Part shown: piece by piece, positions 26,671 to 35,538 of the stretch
Layout: every line of letters begins with the position of its first letter
Position numbering within the stretch: the first letter of the stretch is position 1
Made by a program: the position numbers and the translations under genes
Notes under the pieces: generated by a model
Seen by the model: only the letters and a program-made list of their open reading frames with translations
Told to the model about the DNA's origin: nothing
Database searches by the model: none
Assembly: GCA_023458095.1 (NCBI GenBank)
Contig: JAEXAS010000026.1
Span: 124,001 to 188,000 of the forward strand
Reading direction: 5' to 3'
Source: Actinomycetes bacterium
GTDB taxonomy: Bacteria; Actinomycetota; Actinomycetes; Propionibacteriales; Propionibacteriaceae
Length of the DNA: 64,000 bases

Positions 26671-27402
26671 ATGAATATTGGCGTCTACGTGGATGGATAC
26701 AACCTGTACTACGGCGGGCGCTCCATCTGTGGGCGTGGAACCGTCGGCTGGCGCTGGCTTGACGTCAGAGGACTGGCGCAATCCGTCATTCAATCGCACT
26801 CCGGATGGAAAGGCCCATTCGCCCTCCGAATTGTCTTCTGCACAGCCCGCATAAAGGGGCAAAGCAATACCTCAAGCCAACAAGATCAAGACACCTACCT
26901 CCGAGCGCTCAGCAAGAGCGGCGCGGTGGACGTGCTCGAGTTCGGAACCTACGTCGAGCGTGTCGCCACAAACCCCCTCGCAACCATTGGGCGCAAGGGT
27001 CGGCCAATCCTCACTACTGCGGATTGGCCGGTCATGGTCAAGGACAACACCGGATGGGATGTTCCCAACGCGACGTTCATGGCCTCCGTGGCGCGGCGCG
27101 AGGAAAAGGGCAGCGACGTAAATGTCGCTGCACACCTGCTCGTCGATGTCCTCACCGAGACTGTCGAAGCCGCTGTGGTGATCAGTAATGACAGCGACCT
27201 GAAACTGCCCGTTCAGATCGCACGGGACCGCGTCCCCGTGGGCCTCGTGAATCCCACCCGGGGCTACCCGGCCGGTGCATTGAACGCCGCCCCGACAGTT
27301 GGCGCAGGCGGGCATTGGTGGTATCAGCTCACCGCCGCGGACTTCAACGGGGCGCAGCTCCCCTCGCCTGTGGCTGGACTTACCAGACCGTCAGGCTGGT
27401 AA
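26671..27402 (+). CDS. NYN-domain (LabA/DUF88) PIN-like nuclease
   Basis: The 243-residue protein begins MNIGVYVDGYNLYYGG, the typical NYN start with the first catalytic Asp. Further acidic residues appear in EEKGSDVNVAAHLLVDVL and SNDSDLKLPVQIA, completing a PIN/FEN-like metal site. NYN proteins are predicted RNases. It starts four bases after ribH, so it may be read from the riboflavin transcript, but nothing links it to flavin metabolism. No ribosome binding site is obvious, and its sequence composition looks slightly less GC-biased, so late insertion is possible. A terminator follows. Confidence 0.82.
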   Translation: MNIGVYVDGYNLYYGGRSICGRGTVGWRWLDVRGLAQSVIQSHSGWKGPFALRIVFCTARIKGQSNTSSQQDQDTYLRALSKSGAVDVLEFGTYVERVATNPLATIGRKGRPILTTADWPVMVKDNTGWDVPNATFMASVARREEKGSDVNVAAHLLVDVLTETVEAAVVISNDSDLKLPVQIARDRVPVGLVNPTRGYPAGALNAAPTVGAGGHWWYQLTAADFNGAQLPSPVAGLTRPSGW

Positions 27403-27412
27403 CAAAGAGAAA

Positions 27413-27433
27413 CCCGACCCCAGAGGGGTCGGG
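27413..27433 (+). terminator. Terminator after the rib-NYN operon
   Basis: CCCGACCCC pairs with GGGGTCGGG around a three-base loop, 11 bases after the NYN stop codon. There is no strong T-run. Confidence 0.65.
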
Positions 27434-27484
27434 CGGTATATGGGTAGTGTAGCGGCAGACGGCGCCGCCGCAAGATCATTGATG

Positions 27485-27554
27485 AACCCGGTACGCTCCG
27501 GCCACCTAAAGGCGCATCTTGCGTGGCCGAGCCATGGCCGAAGCGTACCGGGTT
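27485..27554. repeat. Long imperfect inverted repeat with alternative pairing
   Basis: AACCCGGTACGCT (27485-27497) is perfectly complementary to 27542-27554. The helix continues after one mismatch through CGGCCA. The same left-arm CGGCCAC can instead pair with GTGGCCG in the loop. It lies in the intergenic gap between the NYN gene and the convergent aldo/keto reductase gene. Confidence 0.55.
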
Positions 27555-27663
27555 AGTCAAACGAGGCCCATTGCGGCACCGCGAAGTCGGTGAACTCGAA
27601 CACACGCAATGTCGCGGCGGAGCGATGCCTAAGTGTGATGCCCAGGGGCCGCGCAGTCCGGCG

Positions 27664-28662
27664 TCAGCTATCGATGGAACTCATGTCGCCGTAGCGGGCG
27701 CCTTTGACCGCGTCGCGGGGAACGGCCGCAGCCAGCCGGGCCAGATCCTCACTACTGAGTTGGACGCCGACGGCTCGGACGTTCTGCTCCAGATAGGCCA
27801 CTCGCTTGGTGCCGGGGATCGGGACGATGTCCTCACCTTGGGCCAGTACCCAAGCCAAGGCCAGTTGCCCCGGGGTGCAGCCTTTGTCTTCGGCGATGGC
27901 CGCCACAGCCGCCACCAGGCGCAGATTGGCGTCCAGGTTTTCCCCGTTGAGTCGGGGGAAGTAGGCGCTGGCGCGTGAGTCCTGTTCAGTACCCACGCTG
28001 AGCGCTCCGGTCAGGATTCCGCGCCCCAGCGGCGAGTAGGGCACCAGGCCGATGCCCAGTTCGCGAAGGACCGGCAGAATCTCGTCCTCGACGTCACGGG
28101 TGAACAAGGAGTACTCGGTCTGCAAGGCCGTGATCGGGTGGACGGCGTGCGCCCGGCGAATGGTCGTCACCGATGCCTCCGACAGACCGAGGTGGCGCAC
28201 TTTTCCGGCGGTGACCAGTTCGGCCATGGCGCCCACGGTCTCTTCGATGGGAACGTTCTTGTCGACACGATGCTGGTAGTACAGGTCGATCACGTCCACA
28301 CCGAGGCGCTGCAGTGAGGCGTCGCAGGCCGCACGAACGTATTCGGGACGCCCATTGATCCCCAGGCGGGTGCCGTCGGGAAGGCGCTCATTGCCGAACT
28401 TGGTCGCCAACTGCACCTCGTCGCGCCGTCCGGTGATCGCGCGGCCGACCAGGCGCTCATTGGTGAAGGGACCGTACATGTCGGCGGTGTCCAAGAAAGT
28501 GACCCCGAGATCGAGGGCCCGGCGAATCGTCGCCAGACCGGCGGCTTCATCGGGGGCACCGTAGAACTCGCTCATGCCCATGCAACCCAGGCCAAGGGTG
28601 GACACCTCGATCGGTGCGGTGATGCCAAGCCTGCGGACGCCCAGGGGGTGGCTGTCGTTCAT
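27664..28662 (-). CDS. Aldo/keto reductase
   Basis: The 332-residue NADPH-dependent oxidoreductase shows the AKR tetrad context: Asp and Tyr in FLDTADMYGP, Lys in QLATKFGN and His in LYYQHRVD. The C-terminal cofactor-binding part has VPIPGTKRVAYLEQN. It belongs to the AKR11/AKR13-like group of sugar or aldehyde reductases. It lies 132 bases downstream of the sugar isomerase gene on the same strand and may be part of that catabolic locus, for example reducing an aldehyde product, but the gap makes this uncertain. Confidence 0.88.
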   Translation of the reverse strand: MNDSHPLGVRRLGITAPIEVSTLGLGCMGMSEFYGAPDEAAGLATIRRALDLGVTFLDTADMYGPFTNERLVGRAITGRRDEVQLATKFGNERLPDGTRLGINGRPEYVRAACDASLQRLGVDVIDLYYQHRVDKNVPIEETVGAMAELVTAGKVRHLGLSEASVTTIRRAHAVHPITALQTEYSLFTRDVEDEILPVLRELGIGLVPYSPLGRGILTGALSVGTEQDSRASAYFPRLNGENLDANLRLVAAVAAIAEDKGCTPGQLALAWVLAQGEDIVPIPGTKRVAYLEQNVRAVGVQLSSEDLARLAAAVPRDAVKGARYGDMSSIDS

Positions 28663-28793
28663 GGTCTTCCTTTCGGCTGGTCAGCCCCGACCGGGGCTCC
28701 CTGCAGTCTAAGTCGACCTGGCCGGAGCAGGACGGGCTGGGCATAGGCAGATCTGATGAGCCAACCGGCAGTATCGGACCCGGGTTGGGCGCC

Positions 28794-30020
28794 CTAGATC
28801 AGCAGGCCTTGGGCTATCGCGACCGGCGCCACCGGGGCCAGCGGAAGGCGCTGCAGGAGCACCGCATGGACCGAGTGGTAGATGTCCGGACGGCCGGGCC
28901 ACACAGTGGCCGCCGGGTGATTGGACGCATCAAGTTCATGCACCCAGGAGCCGTCGGCGCTGATGAGGTAGCGCTGGGCGTAGTCCCAGCAGCGCTGATA
29001 CCACTGCTCGTATTCGGCCTCACCGGTTGCGGAGGCGAGCGCTGCCGATGCCGAGATGGCTTCGGCCACCACCCAATGCATGCGCTGGGTGACCACCGGA
29101 CGGCCGTCCCAGTCGGTGGTGTAGACGAAGCCGTCGGCGCCGTCGGCATGCCAGCCGTCGCTGACCGCACGTCCGAACAGTTTGGTGGCGGCGGTGATCA
29201 GTCCAGGCGAGGCGTCCGGCCCCAGCGCGGCATGCACCTGCACGGCGAGCCGGGACCACTCCAGGCCGTGTCCGACGGTGGCGCCGTAGGGCTCGAACTG
29301 GTGGTCGGGCTGGTCACGATGGTGTTCCAGCAGCGGATGCCAGTCCTGATCGAAGTGCTCGGGGATTCGCCAATCGTTGTCAGCGGCCCAGCCCAACACC
29401 GTCTGAGTGATACGAGCGGCACGCTGCCGCCAGCGGGGGTCTCCGGTGGCATCGGCGGCGGCCAAGAGGGCTTCGACCGAGTGCATATTGGCGTTGACGC
29501 CGCGGTAGGGGGAGACCTCGGTCCAGTCCTCGCTGGTCGAATCCCGATGCAGGCCCGGGCCTTCTTCCCAAAACCGCTGATCGAGAATGGCCAAGGCCTC
29601 CTCCAGCAGGTCCCGGGCACCGGGCAACTCGGCGACGCTGGCCGAGGCGGCCCCGAAGACGACGAAGGCGTGAGCGTAGGCGGCTTTGGTGCCGTCCCGG
29701 TCTCCGGGCTGGGGCCCGACCGAGGCATACCACCCTGCGTTGCGGTGGTCACGCAAGGGGCCGGTCAGCCCGGCCAGAGCCGCCGCCGCCAAGGGACGGC
29801 AGCCGGGCAGCCCGGCCAGATCGCCCAACGCATAGCTGTGCAGCATCCGGGAGGTGATCCAGGTCGCCACCGGACGCAGCAGGTCGGGAAGCCCGCCATC
29901 GCCGAGGTAGTAGGCGCCCCCCTCTGGATGGGGGAAGTGTCGAGCGAAGCTGAGTTGGGCGGCGAACTGTTGGCTCAGCCATGCCTGGTGATCGGGCTGA
30001 TTGATCCATCGGGTAGCCAT
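28794..30020 (-). CDS. AGE-family aldose-ketose isomerase, YihS-like
   Basis: The 408-residue (alpha/alpha)6-barrel protein resembles E. coli YihS (sulfoquinovose/mannose isomerase) throughout: WITSRMLHSYAL, GGWY-like NAGWYASV, RGVNANMHSVEALL, GHGLEWSRL (His251, Glu254) and DIYHSVH (His382). These His residues correspond to the catalytic pair of the family. It should interconvert an aldose (mannose or sulfoquinovose) and its ketose. ATG 30020 follows AAAGGACC. It sits downstream of kinase and aldolase genes in a sugar operon, 50 bases from the kinase stop. The sequence alone does not decide between sugar and sulfosugar. Confidence 0.83.
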   Translation of the reverse strand: MATRWINQPDHQAWLSQQFAAQLSFARHFPHPEGGAYYLGDGGLPDLLRPVATWITSRMLHSYALGDLAGLPGCRPLAAAALAGLTGPLRDHRNAGWYASVGPQPGDRDGTKAAYAHAFVVFGAASASVAELPGARDLLEEALAILDQRFWEEGPGLHRDSTSEDWTEVSPYRGVNANMHSVEALLAAADATGDPRWRQRAARITQTVLGWAADNDWRIPEHFDQDWHPLLEHHRDQPDHQFEPYGATVGHGLEWSRLAVQVHAALGPDASPGLITAATKLFGRAVSDGWHADGADGFVYTTDWDGRPVVTQRMHWVVAEAISASAALASATGEAEYEQWYQRCWDYAQRYLISADGSWVHELDASNHPAATVWPGRPDIYHSVHAVLLQRLPLAPVAPVAIAQGLLI

Positions 30021-30070
30021 GATCGGGTCCTTTCTCGGTGGGGGTGCCGGCGAAACGGGCACTGCCGTGG

Positions 30071-31258
30071 TTAGTCGAGCAGCGCGGCCAGGAAGCCGCC
30101 GACGAAGGTGTCGCCCAGCCCGATGGTGGTCGGGGTGTCGGTCTGGATCAGTTTGGTCGGTACACAGCACACGGTCTTGCCCAACTGCTCGCTCACCTGG
30201 TCAGCGAAGTGCTGACCGTCCCGGCGCACCGGCAGGGACTGCACCTCAGCCAGATCATCGAGGGTGAAATCATCCCCGTTGCGGTAACGGACACCGGCCA
30301 GGTTGATCGCGGCGGCGAGGGCCGTGCAGTAGCGCAGTGGTTCCCGGCCGAAAGCCAGCGCCCAATACTTGGTGTGCACCACCACCGTGGGGGCGATGGA
30401 GAACTCGTGGAAGAAGTCGGCCAGGGCCTGCTTCACCTGAGCGGGGTCCAGGAGATCGATGCGGCGACCCAGATAGCTCTGCAGTTCGTCCTCATTCAAG
30501 CTGTGCACGTCGATGCGTCCACTGAACTCGCGGCTGACGATGTCGCGCAGCGACTCATCATGGAAGCCGGAATCCTCATAGAACACGACCGCCTCATCCG
30601 GCAGTTTTCGCATCGCCGCCTGCAGGAAAGCCAGCCGCTGCCGCAGCAGGCCGGCATCGGTCATCACATTGAAACCGGCCGGCAAAAAGACGCGGGCCTC
30701 GAGCAGTGCTGCAGGTAGGTCTTCGCTGAGGACCAGATCGCGATTGGGTGGGTCATTGACCAAGATGATGCGGTTGGGGTGGGTGCAGTGCACCTCGCCA
30801 TCGATCAGTGCCACCCTCGCACCAGCGGGGTACTGAACGATCACATGGGGGTCGAGACTGTCGCCCTCGGCGCTACACAGGTAGTCCACGCCTTCGGGAA
30901 GAAGTCGACGCACATTGTCATCGATGCTGACGAGGTGCACCAGGCTGGGCACCCCCACCTTGGCGATGGCCATCGCCGCCCGCACACAGGTGCCGCCGAG
31001 ACCGACTCGGTAGCCGAAGCGCTCGGCGAAGGCGATGGCAATCGCGGAGGAGGCGACGAAGCGCTCCCCTCCTTGGTCATCTCGAAGAAAGCCGAGCACC
31101 GAACAAATCAAAGACCGCTCGTCCTGGATCGGGACGGCCGCGTCGAGATCAGCGAGCCCAATGTGGTGCTCGCGGGCGAGGTCGGCCAGGACGTCGGCGT
31201 CCCAGCGGATCTCGAAGTCGACGCAGCCGCCCAATCCAAGGACGAGTTGGTGATTCAT
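30071..31258 (-). CDS. ADP-dependent phosphofructokinase/glucokinase-family sugar kinase
   Basis: The 395-residue protein has the ribokinase-like fold of the ADP-PFK/GK family. A glycine-rich start (LGLGGCVDFEI), a substrate-side GGTCVRAA segment, the conserved LPAGFNVMTD region, HSLNEDEL, and the C-terminal catalytic TIGLGDTFVGG with the GxGD base. Family members phosphorylate glucose, fructose 6-phosphate or related sugars with ADP. Its position between an isomerase and a class II aldolase suggests it phosphorylates the ketose made by the isomerase. It starts 14 bases after the aldolase stop. Confidence 0.78.
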   Translation of the reverse strand: MNHQLVLGLGGCVDFEIRWDADVLADLAREHHIGLADLDAAVPIQDERSLICSVLGFLRDDQGGERFVASSAIAIAFAERFGYRVGLGGTCVRAAMAIAKVGVPSLVHLVSIDDNVRRLLPEGVDYLCSAEGDSLDPHVIVQYPAGARVALIDGEVHCTHPNRIILVNDPPNRDLVLSEDLPAALLEARVFLPAGFNVMTDAGLLRQRLAFLQAAMRKLPDEAVVFYEDSGFHDESLRDIVSREFSGRIDVHSLNEDELQSYLGRRIDLLDPAQVKQALADFFHEFSIAPTVVVHTKYWALAFGREPLRYCTALAAAINLAGVRYRNGDDFTLDDLAEVQSLPVRRDGQHFADQVSEQLGKTVCCVPTKLIQTDTPTTIGLGDTFVGGFLAALLD

Positions 31259-31272
31259 CAGCCCAGCATCCC

Positions 31273-32139
31273 TCAGCGGTACAGCCCGGCCTTGCCGTCG
31301 GCGCCGAAGAGGGTGATCTTGTGGGCGGCGACCTCATTCATCGCTGCCACGCACGCCGGCTGGATCATCAGCGGCTCGCGCAGCTTGGGATCATCACCGA
31401 GCACCTCGCGCATCTTGGCGTGGTAGGCCACCTTGATGTCGGAGGAGATGTTGATCTTGTTGATACCGGTGCGAGCCGCGATGCCGATCTCGTCGTCAGG
31501 GTTGTTGGAGCCGCCATGCAGCACCAGCGGAATGGGCAGCACCGCCTTGATCTCCTTCAACAACTCCAGCTTGAGTTCGGGCTTCATGCCTGCCGGGTAG
31601 AGGCCGTGGAAGGTTCCGATGGCGATGGCCAGGCTGTCGACTCCGGTTTCCGCCACGAACTTCACGGCGTCCTCGGGCTTGGTGTAGATCACTTCGCTGG
31701 CGCCGGACTCGCCGTAGGAGTCGTTCGCCCCGATGGTGCCCAACTCGGCCTCGACCGACACTCCCACCGCATGAGCTGCCGCAACCACCTTCTGAGTGAG
31801 CGCGACATTCTCCTCGAACGGCTTGATCGAGGCGTCGATCATCACCGAGGTGTAGCCGTTCTGGATCGAGGTGAGCACCTGCTCGTAGGTGCCGCCATGG
31901 TCGAGGTGGATCGCCATGGGCACCGAGGAGCGGTGGGCACGAGCGATGATCGCCTTGATCAGATCCGGACCGATGTGGTCGTACTCGTCGGGGTGAATGG
32001 CGACGATCCACGGCGCCTGCAACTCCTCGCACAGATCCGAGATCCCCGCGAACATCGCATAGTCGCTGATGTTGAACGCCGGGACGGCGAAGCCCGCCTC
32101 ATTGGCGACCTTCAGTACGCCGTCACCACTGATAAGCAT
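31273..32139 (-). CDS. Class II ketose-bisphosphate aldolase
   Basis: The 288-residue TIM-barrel aldolase shows the class II metal site: HLDHGG (catalytic Asp and zinc His), EAELG, GTFHGLYP (second zinc His) and VLHGGSNNP (third). KINISSDI is the phosphate-binding strand. It is of the GatY/KbaY/YdjI type and should cleave a ketose 1-phosphate or 1,6-bisphosphate to dihydroxyacetone phosphate plus an aldehyde. It sits between the ABC importer genes and the kinase. Paired with the neighbouring isomerase and kinase it completes a short glycolysis-like route. Confidence 0.88.
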   Translation of the reverse strand: MLISGDGVLKVANEAGFAVPAFNISDYAMFAGISDLCEELQAPWIVAIHPDEYDHIGPDLIKAIIARAHRSSVPMAIHLDHGGTYEQVLTSIQNGYTSVMIDASIKPFEENVALTQKVVAAAHAVGVSVEAELGTIGANDSYGESGASEVIYTKPEDAVKFVAETGVDSLAIAIGTFHGLYPAGMKPELKLELLKEIKAVLPIPLVLHGGSNNPDDEIGIAARTGINKINISSDIKVAYHAKMREVLGDDPKLREPLMIQPACVAAMNEVAAHKITLFGADGKAGLYR

Positions 32140-32181
32140 TTCATTTCTCCTTGTGAACTATTTGTTGGTGGGTCTAGGGGG

Positions 32182-33021
32182 TCAGTTCTTCACGGCACCG
32201 GCAGTCATGCCGCCGATGAAGTAGCGCTGGAAGAACAGGAACAGCAGCAGGATCGGGATGCAGCCCAGAATCGACATCGACATCATCTGATTCCACTCAT
32301 AGGAGTGCTGGCCCATCAGCAACTGGATGCCAATCGGCACCGTGCGCATATCGGGGGTCTTGGTCAAGGTCAGGGCGAACAGGTATTCGTTCCAGGCGAT
32401 CATGAAGGTGTAGATGCCCACCGAGACCAGCCCCGGCACCGAGATCGGCACCAGCACCCGCCACAGGGCCGTCCAGGAGCTTCCGCCGTCGACCTTGACC
32501 GCCTCGTCCAGCTCTCGGGGAAGGGTGTTGAAGTAGCCGGTCATCATGATGATCGCGTAAGGCAGTGTGAACACCATGTAGGTGAGGATCAGGCCCTGGT
32601 AGCTGTTGTACAGGCGCAGGAACATGATCAGACCGAAATAGGGAATCAACAGCGTGATCGGTGGCACCGCCTGGACGCTGACGATGACCACATTCAGGAT
32701 CCGCTTGAACGGGAACTCGTACCGGCTCAGCGCATAGGCGGCCAAGACTGCGACCAACAAGGTGAGCACCGTCACCGACAGCGACACGAAATAGCTGTTG
32801 ATGAAGAACCGCACCTTGACCGGATCGGTGAAGATCGCGGTGTAGGCGTCCAGAGTCGGATTGGACGGAATCAGTTGCGGCGGATAGGCGAAGATGTCGG
32901 TGTTCTGCTTGAACGAGCTGGACAGCATCCACAGCACGGGCAGGCCGGCGAAGAGCCCCCCGAGGATCAAACCGGCCAGGATGCCGATTTGGGCCAGACG
33001 GCGACGCTGGGTGCGCGTCAT
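32182..33021 (-). CDS. ABC sugar transporter permease, MalG type
   Basis: The 279-residue permease has six membrane helices and the cytoplasmic EAA loop (ELDEAVKVDGGSSWTALW) that contacts the ATPase. It begins at ATG 33021, after AGGGATTGAG, one base past the stop of the other permease. It belongs to the CUT1 class (oligosaccharide/glycoside import). The ATPase subunit is not in the cluster; CUT1 systems often share a genome-encoded MsmK-like ATPase. Confidence 0.92.
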   Translation of the reverse strand: MTRTQRRRLAQIGILAGLILGGLFAGLPVLWMLSSSFKQNTDIFAYPPQLIPSNPTLDAYTAIFTDPVKVRFFINSYFVSLSVTVLTLLVAVLAAYALSRYEFPFKRILNVVIVSVQAVPPITLLIPYFGLIMFLRLYNSYQGLILTYMVFTLPYAIIMMTGYFNTLPRELDEAVKVDGGSSWTALWRVLVPISVPGLVSVGIYTFMIAWNEYLFALTLTKTPDMRTVPIGIQLLMGQHSYEWNQMMSMSILGCIPILLLFLFFQRYFIGGMTAGAVKN

Positions 33022-33022
33022 C

Positions 33023-33970
33023 TCAATCCCTCGCCTTCTGTGCTCGCACATAGAAGAAGGCCAAGACCATTGAGATCGCCAACACGATCACTGCGGCCGC
33101 CGAAGCCGAGCCGAACTGATACTTGCTGAAGGCCAGCTTGTAGGTGAAGGTGCTCAGCATCTCGGTGGTGCCCAGCGGGCCGCCACCGGTGGTCATCCAG
33201 ATCAGCGCGAACTGCTGGGTCGTCCAGATGAAGTCCAGGAGTGCCATCGAGATGATGATTGGCTTCAACTGGGGCAAGGTGATTCGGGTGAAGCGCTGCC
33301 AGGCGCTGGCGCCGTCCACCTGCGCAGCCTCGTAGTAGTCGGCCGGGATTCCCTGAAGGCCGGCGAGCAGGCTGACCATGTAGAACGGATAGCCCGCCCA
33401 GATGTTGATGAAGGTGACGGCGAACAGCGCGGTCTCTGGCTGAGAGAGCCACTCGACCTGAGAACTGGTGAGGTTGCTCGTCATCAGCAAGTAGTTGATG
33501 ACGCCGTTGGGCTCCAGAAGAAGCCGCCACAACACCGCAATGATCGCCACAGTGAACAGCCACGGCAGCACGTAGATGGTGCGAAACAGGGCCTTGGTGC
33601 GGGCCCCCAGCAGGTTGGAGTTCAGCATCATCGCGAAGGCCAACCCGATGATCAGGTGGGCGATGACGCTCACGCCGGTGAAGAACAAGGTGTTGGTGAC
33701 CGCGCTCCAGAACGACTCGCTGGTCAGAATGTCGCTGTAGTGCTTGAACCCGACGAACTGGGGGTTCTTCTTCATGATCACGTTGTCCATCAGCGAATAG
33801 CCGATGACCATCACGATCGGGATCACCATCAGGACTATCAGCAACACCATGGTGGGTGTCAGATAGCCATAGGGGACGAGTGTGGTCTTGATCTTGCGGC
33901 CTGCCCCAGGTCGTTGCCTGGGCGAACCGAGCTGCTTTGCTTCGGGCGTTGGCAGCAATGCGCTGGTCAC
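33023..33970 (-). CDS. ABC sugar transporter permease, MalF type
   Basis: The 315-residue permease has six helices and the EAA loop (DYYEAAQVDGASAWQRF). A GTG start at 33970 is chosen because AAAGGAGGT lies eight bases upstream; the longer frame has no support. It is one base from the MalG-type gene and 78 bases after the binding-protein gene, forming the importer of the sugar catabolic locus. Confidence 0.92.
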   Translation of the reverse strand: MTSALLPTPEAKQLGSPRQRPGAGRKIKTTLVPYGYLTPTMVLLIVLMVIPIVMVIGYSLMDNVIMKKNPQFVGFKHYSDILTSESFWSAVTNTLFFTGVSVIAHLIIGLAFAMMLNSNLLGARTKALFRTIYVLPWLFTVAIIAVLWRLLLEPNGVINYLLMTSNLTSSQVEWLSQPETALFAVTFINIWAGYPFYMVSLLAGLQGIPADYYEAAQVDGASAWQRFTRITLPQLKPIIISMALLDFIWTTQQFALIWMTTGGGPLGTTEMLSTFTYKLAFSKYQFGSASAAAVIVLAISMVLAFFYVRAQKARD

Positions 33971-34047
33971 CGTTGACCACCTCCTTTCGATTGTGGAGTG
34001 GGGGCCGCCGAAGGGCGGTACGGCCCCCACTCCGATGCCTGCCGGAA

Positions 34048-35322
34048 TCAGCCCTTGAAGGCTGCCTCCCAGGCACTCTGGCTGGCCGTCAGCGCTTGAT
34101 CTGCACTCTGCTTGCCGGCGAGGTACTTCTGGAACTGCTCATCGAAGGAACGCATCAGGTCTTCAGCAACCGGAAGGCCGGTGAACTCGTTGGTGGGAGT
34201 ACCTGCCTTGTAGATCTCGAAGGCCTGCTTGAAGGTCGCGTCGGAGTTGACGAAGTCCGGAACGGACTGGGTGTTACCCGGGAACGCGTGGGCGGAGTTG
34301 CACAGCGTCGCGTTGACGTCGGTGCCCATCAGGAAGGAGACCAGCTTGAAAGCCTCGGCCTGATGCTCACTGTTGTTGGCGACACCGATGCCCCAGGAGG
34401 CGTACGGCATTCCGCGCTTACCGGAGTAGCCGTCGGCTGCCGGGATGGCGGCCACGGAGAACTTGAGGTCCTTGTTCTGCTCCCGGATCAGGTTCACGTG
34501 AGCCAGCGAGTCGATCATCATGCCGACCCTGCCATTGGTGAACTCGTTGACCTTGTCCTGTTCCTTCATGGTGAAGGCACCCTTGGCGATCGAGCCGGAG
34601 TCGTACATGCCCTTGATGAAGGTCATGACGTCCTTGACATCGCTGTTGCCGGCCAGGTTGGGCTGACCGTCCTTCAACATCGAGCCACCCGAGGCCCACA
34701 CCCAGCTCATCACATCGTTCTGGATGCCGTTGGGCACGGCCGTATCAAGCGGAAGCACCCACCCGGAGGCCTTGCCCGTCTTGGTGACCGCGGCGGCAGC
34801 GGCAGTGAACTCGCTGCGGTTACTCGGAACCTTGGTGACCTTGGCGGTCTTGAGCAGGTCCTCGTTGACGAACATCGGGTAGACGAAGTTCGCCACCGGG
34901 ATCATGTAGGTCGAGCCGTCCACCTTGACCTGAGCGGCCAGTTGGCTCTCGTCGAAGTTGGCCGACTTCATCAAGTCACTGAGGTTCGCCAGCGAACCTT
35001 GCTTGACGAAGTCATTGACCCAGGCGCCGTCCAGACCGACGACGTCGGACATGGTGCCGGCCGCAGCACCGGCGACGACCTGCTCCTTGGTGGAGGCATA
35101 CGGCCCGGAGATCAACTTGACCTTAATTCCGGGGTTTTCAGTCTCGAACTGATCCATCAGTGCCCGCAGTGAGCCAGCCGGCAGTTCCGGCTCCCACCAT
35201 TGGGCGAATTCGAGGGTCACATCTCCCCCGGCTGACGGGGTGGTCCCGCCGCCGGAGCATCCAGTCATAGCCAGGGCGGCGGCTGCGATTGCAGCGATTC
35301 CCGCCAAGTACTTTTTGCGCAT
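34048..35322 (-). CDS. ABC transporter sugar-binding lipoprotein
   Basis: The 424-residue protein has a signal peptide with lipobox LAMTGC and a mature extracytoplasmic solute-binding fold of family 1 (MalE-like): EFAQWWEPELP, GIKVKLISGPYAS, and a hinge region with ASWGIGVANN. ATG 35322 follows GGGAGTGAG. It captures the sugar substrate for the two permeases. It is the promoter-proximal gene of the leftward operon 35322-28794 and is divergent from the DeoR gene. Confidence 0.92.
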   Translation of the reverse strand: MRKKYLAGIAAIAAAALAMTGCSGGGTTPSAGGDVTLEFAQWWEPELPAGSLRALMDQFETENPGIKVKLISGPYASTKEQVVAGAAAGTMSDVVGLDGAWVNDFVKQGSLANLSDLMKSANFDESQLAAQVKVDGSTYMIPVANFVYPMFVNEDLLKTAKVTKVPSNRSEFTAAAAAVTKTGKASGWVLPLDTAVPNGIQNDVMSWVWASGGSMLKDGQPNLAGNSDVKDVMTFIKGMYDSGSIAKGAFTMKEQDKVNEFTNGRVGMMIDSLAHVNLIREQNKDLKFSVAAIPAADGYSGKRGMPYASWGIGVANNSEHQAEAFKLVSFLMGTDVNATLCNSAHAFPGNTQSVPDFVNSDATFKQAFEIYKAGTPTNEFTGLPVAEDLMRSFDEQFQKYLAGKQSADQALTASQSAWEAAFKG

Positions 35323-35435
35323 CTCACTCCCTTGTCGTGCGTGGTGTGCCGAACAGCGGACACTCCGCTCTGGAAATCGCGGCGACACCTTTCGAACCAT
35401 GATCACGTCGGGCTCCTCGGCAAGTCAAGGTTTCT

Positions 35436-35524
35436 TGCGGTTTTCTGCTGTCACAGACCGATAACATCCGCGGACTCTTGCCATCCTTGCGCATTTTCTG
35501 GCACGATACACGCAGAAACCCGCA
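35436..35524. promoter_or_regulatory. Candidate DeoR operator triplet in the divergent promoter
   Basis: Three related sites lie between the DeoR-type regulator and the ABC operon: TGCGGTTTTCTGC (35436-35448), TGCGCATTTTCTGGC (35488-35502) and, inverted, GCAGAAACCCGCA (35512-35524). The last is 14 bases from the regulator start. Spacing and inverted orientation fit a looping or double repressor site. Confidence 0.55.
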
Positions 35525-35538
35525 TCACTGGAGGGAAC

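Noticed and set aside
28794..35322. Definite sulfoquinovose pathway
   Set aside because: The isomerase is YihS-like, but the same family includes mannose isomerases, and no sulfoquinovosidase or sulfolactaldehyde reductase can be identified. It is kept as a hypothesis.
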